From positions 1-41,937 of the forward strand of contig CATLVU010000008.1 of assembly GCA_950061135.1 (NCBI GenBank): a stretch of DNA of 41,937 nucleotides, written 5' to 3'. Under the pieces are notes generated by a model. It did no database searches. It was not told the origin of the DNA and worked only from the letters and a program-made list of their open reading frames with translations. Below, in pieces: positions 38,581 to 41,937 of the stretch. The stretch is from an uncultured Oligoflexia bacterium (lineage in GTDB: Bacteria > Bdellovibrionota > Bacteriovoracia > Bacteriovoracales > Bacteriovoracaceae). The stretch's first letter is position 1. Every line of letters begins with the position of its first letter. Both the position numbers and the translations under genes were made by a program.

Positions 38581-39595
38581 AATAATGCTTGAATAAAAGC
38601 TTTCTTAATTCTTTGTGTTGATCATTTGCAAGGAGAACCTTTTTAATTTTTTCCATTCCAAATGCAATATACTTTAAATATCTTTTATCTGACCTAAGAT
38701 CATAAATATAACTAAAACTACCAACTGCTTTGAACACTCTTTGGATTAACATATCATTGTACAGCGTTTTAAATTGTTCTAGGCTTCCTTGTTGATGGAT
38801 TTCACTTGGAAGATTATTGTAATAATATTCTATCAACTTCAGTTTATTTTCACTTTCTATTTCATAATAACAGTCTTCAAGCATCGACACTAAGTCATAT
38901 TGAGGAAGTCCCCATCTAGCATCTTGAAAATCGATTAAAATCATTTCAGAATTTTTCACCATGATATTTCTCGAATGAAAATCTCTATGAGTTATTACTT
39001 TTTTAGGCTTTGATAAGTTATCACAAACAGGAGAGAACATTTCTCTTAATGAGTTAAATAAGCTCTCGTCTTTTACCCCCAAAAAACTTCCCAGAAAATA
39101 TTTTAATGAAAAGTCTATTTCGCTCATAAACTTTTCAGTATCAAAGCTTAATGAGAAATGTCCTGAGTTTTTAGATTCTTCTTGTGGTATTTTGTGAAGA
39201 TCAAGAATTATATCTAAAGTCTGTTGATAAATATGGTATTCACCTTGTACGTCATCAACTTGAGCCAAGTGTGATAATAAAGTTGTATCCCCCAAGTCTT
39301 CTTCCAATAAGTATCCCATAGAGACTTGCTTATCAAATATCTGAGGAACTCTGATTTTTTTATCGGCTAAAAAACTTTGTATTTGAACAAAAGGATTTTC
39401 TCCGGCATCCATTGGATTATCAATACAAACAACATAGGTTTCATCCTTCGTGAATACCCGATAGTACCTTCTAGTAGAAGCGTCACCAGTTAAGCGATCA
39501 ACATCTACCACCTTACAGGTCTTTATTTTTTTCTTCTCTATACTAGACTGTACTAAGTTTTGAATGAAAAGTTTTTCTGACATTTCAGGTTTCAC
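38570..39595 (-). CDS. amgK: AmgK-like sugar kinase (aminoglycoside-phosphotransferase fold)
   Basis: A 341-residue APH-family kinase. The start region RLTGDASTRRYYRV (residues 34-47) matches the GDASxRRYxR opening of AmgK, an anomeric MurNAc/GlcNAc kinase. The catalytic loop is ITHRDFHSRNIMV with Asp205, followed by LIDFQDARWGLPQYDLVSML with metal ligand Asp222. It is longer by a short N-terminal helix than some relatives. It overlaps the pseudo-M48 lipoprotein gene by four bases and murU by eleven, forming a tight three-gene set for envelope sugar recycling. Confidence 0.85.
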   Translation of the reverse strand: MKPEMSEKLFIQNLVQSSIEKKKIKTCKVVDVDRLTGDASTRRYYRVFTKDETYVVCIDNPMDAGENPFVQIQSFLADKKIRVPQIFDKQVSMGYLLEEDLGDTTLLSHLAQVDDVQGEYHIYQQTLDIILDLHKIPQEESKNSGHFSLSFDTEKFMSEIDFSLKYFLGSFLGVKDESLFNSLREMFSPVCDNLSKPKKVITHRDFHSRNIMVKNSEMILIDFQDARWGLPQYDLVSMLEDCYYEIESENKLKLIEYYYNNLPSEIHQQGSLEQFKTLYNDMLIQRVFKAVGSFSYIYDLRSDKRYLKYIAFGMEKIKKVLLANDQHKELRKLLFKHYYEN

Positions 39596-40410
39596 ATCGA
39601 TACCTTTGCTAAATTTATTAAATTATAAAATCCTCGTGATGAACCTCGATATTCTATTCGTCTTTCTTGAGAATGTTTAGACGAAATTAAAAAAGATTTA
39701 AATAAAGATTCTTCTCGTGAAATAGACTGAACATCACCTAACTGTTTAATAAAGTCTATCGAGTTTCTGTTTTTAATCTGTAACCACGACAAATAACTGT
39801 CACCTTGTATCTCTACTCTTCGAAGTAAATAATATGCCCATTTATGAATTTCAACTTTATCTTCCACTGACAATCTTTGTAAGCCTAGAACTTGGTCGAC
39901 ACTCAAGTCTCCCGTTGGGAATAAAACATTTTTATTATAAAGGTTTTTCTCACTTCTAATCATCTCAAACACAAGAGCACAATTTAATAACGACTCGTTT
40001 TTTATATACTTTGATAATAAACTAGATGAAAAAAAGAAGTGGTTATCTGGTAGTGAGAAGTGAAATGGTTCATTTGATTTAATCATATAAAAAACTGGTT
40101 CTGATTTACTCGTAAAGAACAACTCATTTTTTTTACGAATGAACGAATAAAGATTCGCAAGATAGTTTTTTTGAGACACTGATAACTTAATCAATTGAGC
40201 TTCGTTAGATTCTAAAAAGCTGTTTAAAAGGTAATCTTGGTGTGCAAGGTATTCACTAGTGCTATATCCCTTAGCATTCATTCCTTCCAAGCGCTGAGGC
40301 TTTTTCCATCTAACTAATGAGCAAGAGGTGAGGCCTAAAAATAAAAGAGCAGGCATTAAAAGCCTGCTCTTTAAAAGTATATCAAAGCTTATTTTAAATA
40401 TTTGCCACAT
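39592..40410 (-). CDS. Lipoprotein related to M48 peptidases but lacking the HExxH zinc motif
   Basis: A 272-residue predicted lipoprotein: signal with Lys/Arg-containing n-region and lipobox LTSC (Cys30). Residues 112-160 line up with M48 (BepA/LoiP-type) proteins: SNEPFHFSLPDNHFFFSSSLLSKY where those have NAFALPGGxIFVxxGLL, then NESLLNCALVFEMIRSEKNLY where those have EAELAxVLAHExxH. The motif reads FEMIR at 148-152: Glu kept, both His lost. It is probably a non-catalytic relative. ATG at 40410 is used; an alternative ATG at 40356 lies in the loop of a hairpin and would give a signal without basic residues. Coupled to amgK by a four-base overlap. Confidence 0.6.
   Translation of the reverse strand: MWQIFKISFDILLKSRLLMPALLFLGLTSCSLVRWKKPQRLEGMNAKGYSTSEYLAHQDYLLNSFLESNEAQLIKLSVSQKNYLANLYSFIRKKNELFFTSKSEPVFYMIKSNEPFHFSLPDNHFFFSSSLLSKYIKNESLLNCALVFEMIRSEKNLYNKNVLFPTGDLSVDQVLGLQRLSVEDKVEIHKWAYYLLRRVEIQGDSYLSWLQIKNRNSIDFIKQLGDVQSISREESLFKSFLISSKHSQERRIEYRGSSRGFYNLINLAKVSM
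40344..40372 (-). terminator. Terminator-like hairpin within the start of the pseudo-M48 gene
   Basis: AAAGAGCAGGC and GCCTGCTCTTT form a perfect 11-pair stem with a seven-base loop. On the minus strand the stem is followed by TTTTATTTTT. It lies 22 bases after the LysM gene stop and inside codons 13-22 of the next gene. It probably reduces transcription into the pseudo-M48/amgK/murU genes. Confidence 0.65.
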
Positions 40411-40978
40411 CTCTTGAGTCTAAATTAGGAGTATAAATTGTAAAGCCTGCAAAGATTTTATTTGGATCTAAAATTAATGCTTTATTATTTTGCCAAATTT
40501 CTTTCCAATATTTAGACATACCATATGTATCAGTTGAAATTGTTCCTAAAGTGTCACCCCTTTTAATTAGATATGGATTTCCCTCAGGTTGCCAAACAAA
40601 TTCTTGAGCTGGCGCACTATAGTTAAGTGACATTCCTTCAGTAATTTTATAATCCCCTGATAATTTATCCTGGTTCCAAGAAGCTAACATTTTCCACTTT
40701 CTATAATCACCATAAATTTTAAAAGCAATCATCATTAAAGTTTCGTTCGCTTGTACAGTATAAACTGAATTCGCCTCACCCATTGTCTCTTCAATCATAA
40801 TTGGTGCACCACCAGCATTTGCCAATGCTTCATCTGCTATAATATCATCGCTCATTACTTCTTCTGTAAATTCACTTGCATCACTTAACTCAATTTCATT
40901 ATCATTTTTTTTCACAGACTTCGAACCCGAACATGAAACAAACGAAACAATTAAAAATAAGCCTAATAAAATCTTCAT
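40394..40978 (-). CDS. Lipoprotein with two LysM-type domains
   Basis: A 194-residue lipoprotein: signal MKILLGLFLIVSFVSC with Cys16. An acidic, Ala/Gly-containing linker (20-70) precedes two LysM-like modules: YTVQANETLMMIAFKIYGDYRKWKMLASWNQDKLSGDYKITEGMSLNY (about 73-120) and YLIKRGDTLGTISTDTYGMSKYWKEIWQNNKALILDPNKIFAGFTI (about 135-180). LysM binds the GlcNAc backbone of peptidoglycan; no catalytic domain follows. Placement next to peptidoglycan-recycling genes fits. A strong hairpin lies just after the stop. Confidence 0.88.
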   Translation of the reverse strand: MKILLGLFLIVSFVSCSGSKSVKKNDNEIELSDASEFTEEVMSDDIIADEALANAGGAPIMIEETMGEANSVYTVQANETLMMIAFKIYGDYRKWKMLASWNQDKLSGDYKITEGMSLNYSAPAQEFVWQPEGNPYLIKRGDTLGTISTDTYGMSKYWKEIWQNNKALILDPNKIFAGFTIYTPNLDSRDVANI

Positions 40979-41035
40979 ATCAATACTCCCTGATTTGATT
41001 GCTTTTTTAATTATATCGGAAAATTTGAAAAGATT

Positions 41036-41695
41036 TTAATAGTGGAAAAACATTTCCTGTTGGTCGATGGAATTATGTACTTTGTTGACTAGTTTAGTAA
41101 AGTGTTCTTCGTTCTCAAGGAAGTCTAAGTCGTCTGTATCAACAATCAGAGACTTGCCGAGTTTATAAGAATCAAACCAATCATCGTAATAATTGTTTAG
41201 TTTTGTCAGGTAGTCCACAGGGATTTCTTGCTCGTAATTACGACCTCTTTGCTTAATTCTTTCTTGTAACTTAGGAATTGAGCGCCTTAAAAAAATCATT
41301 ATTGTTGGAGCACTTAGATAATCTATCATTGAGCCATATAGGTCTAAATATGTGTGATAATCTCTCTTGTCTAAATCTCCCTGTTCATATAGGGCCCTCG
41401 CAAATATATTCGCATCTTCATAGATTGAGCGATCTTGAATTGATGAGGCATGTCCAGATTCAATAATTTTATGAGTATTAAAGCGGTGATTTAAAAAATA
41501 CACTTGCAGAGGAAAACTCCATCGTTGCATATTCCCATAAAAATCTGAAAGATAAGGATTATCTTGTACAGATTCAAAATAGGGTTTCCATCCCAGTCTT
41601 TCTGAAAGTTTTTTTGTTAATGTTGTTTTTCCACTGCCAATATTGCCAGCGACAACAACAAACATTTTATTATCTGTTTCTTTATTATTTTCCAC
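41036..41695 (-). CDS. Deoxynucleoside kinase (dAdo/dGuo kinase family)
   Basis: Phosphorylates deoxyribonucleosides to dNMPs. The 219-residue protein has P-loop GNIGSGKT at 17-24, WKPYFESVQDNPYLSDFYGNMQRWSFPLQVYFLNHRF (substrate pocket of the dNK family), SIQDRSIYEDANIFARALYE with the DRS motif, and the lid RIKQRGRNYEQ. The start is GTG at 41695 with AGGA six bases upstream. For a predator, salvage of prey deoxynucleosides would be a plausible role. Specificity between dA, dG and dC cannot be read here. Confidence 0.92.
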   Translation of the reverse strand: MENNKETDNKMFVVVAGNIGSGKTTLTKKLSERLGWKPYFESVQDNPYLSDFYGNMQRWSFPLQVYFLNHRFNTHKIIESGHASSIQDRSIYEDANIFARALYEQGDLDKRDYHTYLDLYGSMIDYLSAPTIMIFLRRSIPKLQERIKQRGRNYEQEIPVDYLTKLNNYYDDWFDSYKLGKSLIVDTDDLDFLENEEHFTKLVNKVHNSIDQQEMFFHY

Positions 41696-41788
41696 ATTTT
41701 TTCCTAATCCTTAACTCCTACCAAATTGCTTACTATTGAGTCAATTATTGAATTGTTTATATGTGTCTAAACCTATAAAATCATATTC

Positions 41789-41937
41789 ATGCATAAAGTC
41801 GTTTTAATTTTTATTAGTTTTTTTGCCTTGTTTCTAAACTCAACATGTTTAGCCCAAGATCTTACATCTGATGTGGCCCAAGACTTCTTTCTTGCAGATA
41901 GCTCTGATATTTTTACTGAAAGAATCAAGATTATTTC
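41789..41937 (+). CDS. Exported protein, N-terminal fragment cut by the window edge
   Basis: The first ~49 codons of a rightward gene: a signal peptide (MHKVVLIFISFFALFLNSTCLA, probable cleavage after CLA) followed by an acidic start QDLTSDVAQDFFLADSSD. The frame is open to the window edge. No family can be named from this portion. No strong ribosome site lies before the ATG, so the start is likely but not certain. Confidence 0.6.
   Translation, partial: MHKVVLIFISFFALFLNSTCLAQDLTSDVAQDFFLADSSDIFTERIKII

Overview
The window is an AT-rich, densely packed chromosomal segment of a flagellated, diderm (Gram-negative type) bacterium. The content fits a Bacteriovorax/Halobacteriovorax-like predator of the Bdellovibrionota: a flagellar operon with P- and L-ring genes that ends in csrA-fliW, many small lipoproteins, a BatE-like/CNBD/PerM cluster, a fused isobutyryl-CoA mutase (IcmF), and an AmgK-MurU peptidoglycan-recycling pair. 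The taxonomic assignment is inferred from gene content and style. There is no rRNA, and no IS element, prophage or CRISPR was seen.

Layout. 1-2149 (minus): the N-terminal part of a class A penicillin-binding protein, a patatin-like lipoprotein without its nucleophile, and xseB. 2326-11373 (plus): one flagellar block, flgF-flgG-flgA-flgH-flgI, then flgJ(N)-flgM-flgN-flgK-flgL-csrA-fliW, closed by a strong terminator. 11453-15269 (minus): TPR protein, BamD-like lipoprotein, PerM-family membrane protein, cyclic-nucleotide-binding protein and BatE-like TPR/SH3 protein. 15339-18559: astA, an acidic hypothetical protein, tRNA-Asn followed by a 206-bp tandem repeat of its 3' end, and two exported proteins. 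18556-22422: YgfZ-TPR fusion with an A-type Fe-S carrier, a Grx2-like protein with an FHA protein, and the cobalamin adenosyltransferase. 22422-30986 (minus): icmF, lgt-like gene, lspA, NtrC-type regulator, CHASE2 histidine kinase and a degenerate M48-like membrane protein, read as one array. 31109-32204 (plus): BFD/NifU-like [2Fe-2S] protein plus an endonuclease IV-like protein. 32447-37755: small hypothetical and exported proteins, asnB, lipB-lipA, a lipoprotein with a PilZ-like protein, and a two-cluster ferredoxin. 37744-41695 (minus): murU-amgK, a pseudo-M48 lipoprotein, a LysM lipoprotein and a deoxynucleoside kinase. The right edge cuts a gene for an exported protein.

How the parts fit. 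The flagellar block makes rod, rings and hook-filament junction and carries its own control genes (FlgM against sigma-28; CsrA-FliW for flagellin translation). IcmF and PduO together form and load an adenosylcobalamin enzyme. LspA and Lgt process the many lipoproteins. ErpA/YgfZ, the ferredoxins and LipA form a scattered Fe-S theme. AmgK-MurU would return MurNAc to cell-wall precursor, as would suit an organism that eats other bacteria.

Most unusual points. (1) Three genes (flgK, the lgt-like gene and an exported protein after asnB) appear to start at ATC, ATA/ATT and ATT, because no ATG/GTG/TTG start keeps their expected N-termini. (2) The tRNA-Asn gene is followed by a duplicated tRNA 3' end plus terminator around a foldable spacer, an arrangement like E. 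coli tyrT/rtT. (3) Several enzyme-like proteins lack catalytic residues: a patatin-like lipoprotein, two M48-like proteins and an endonuclease IV-like protein. (4) Five of six convergent gene pairs end within overlapping stop codons.
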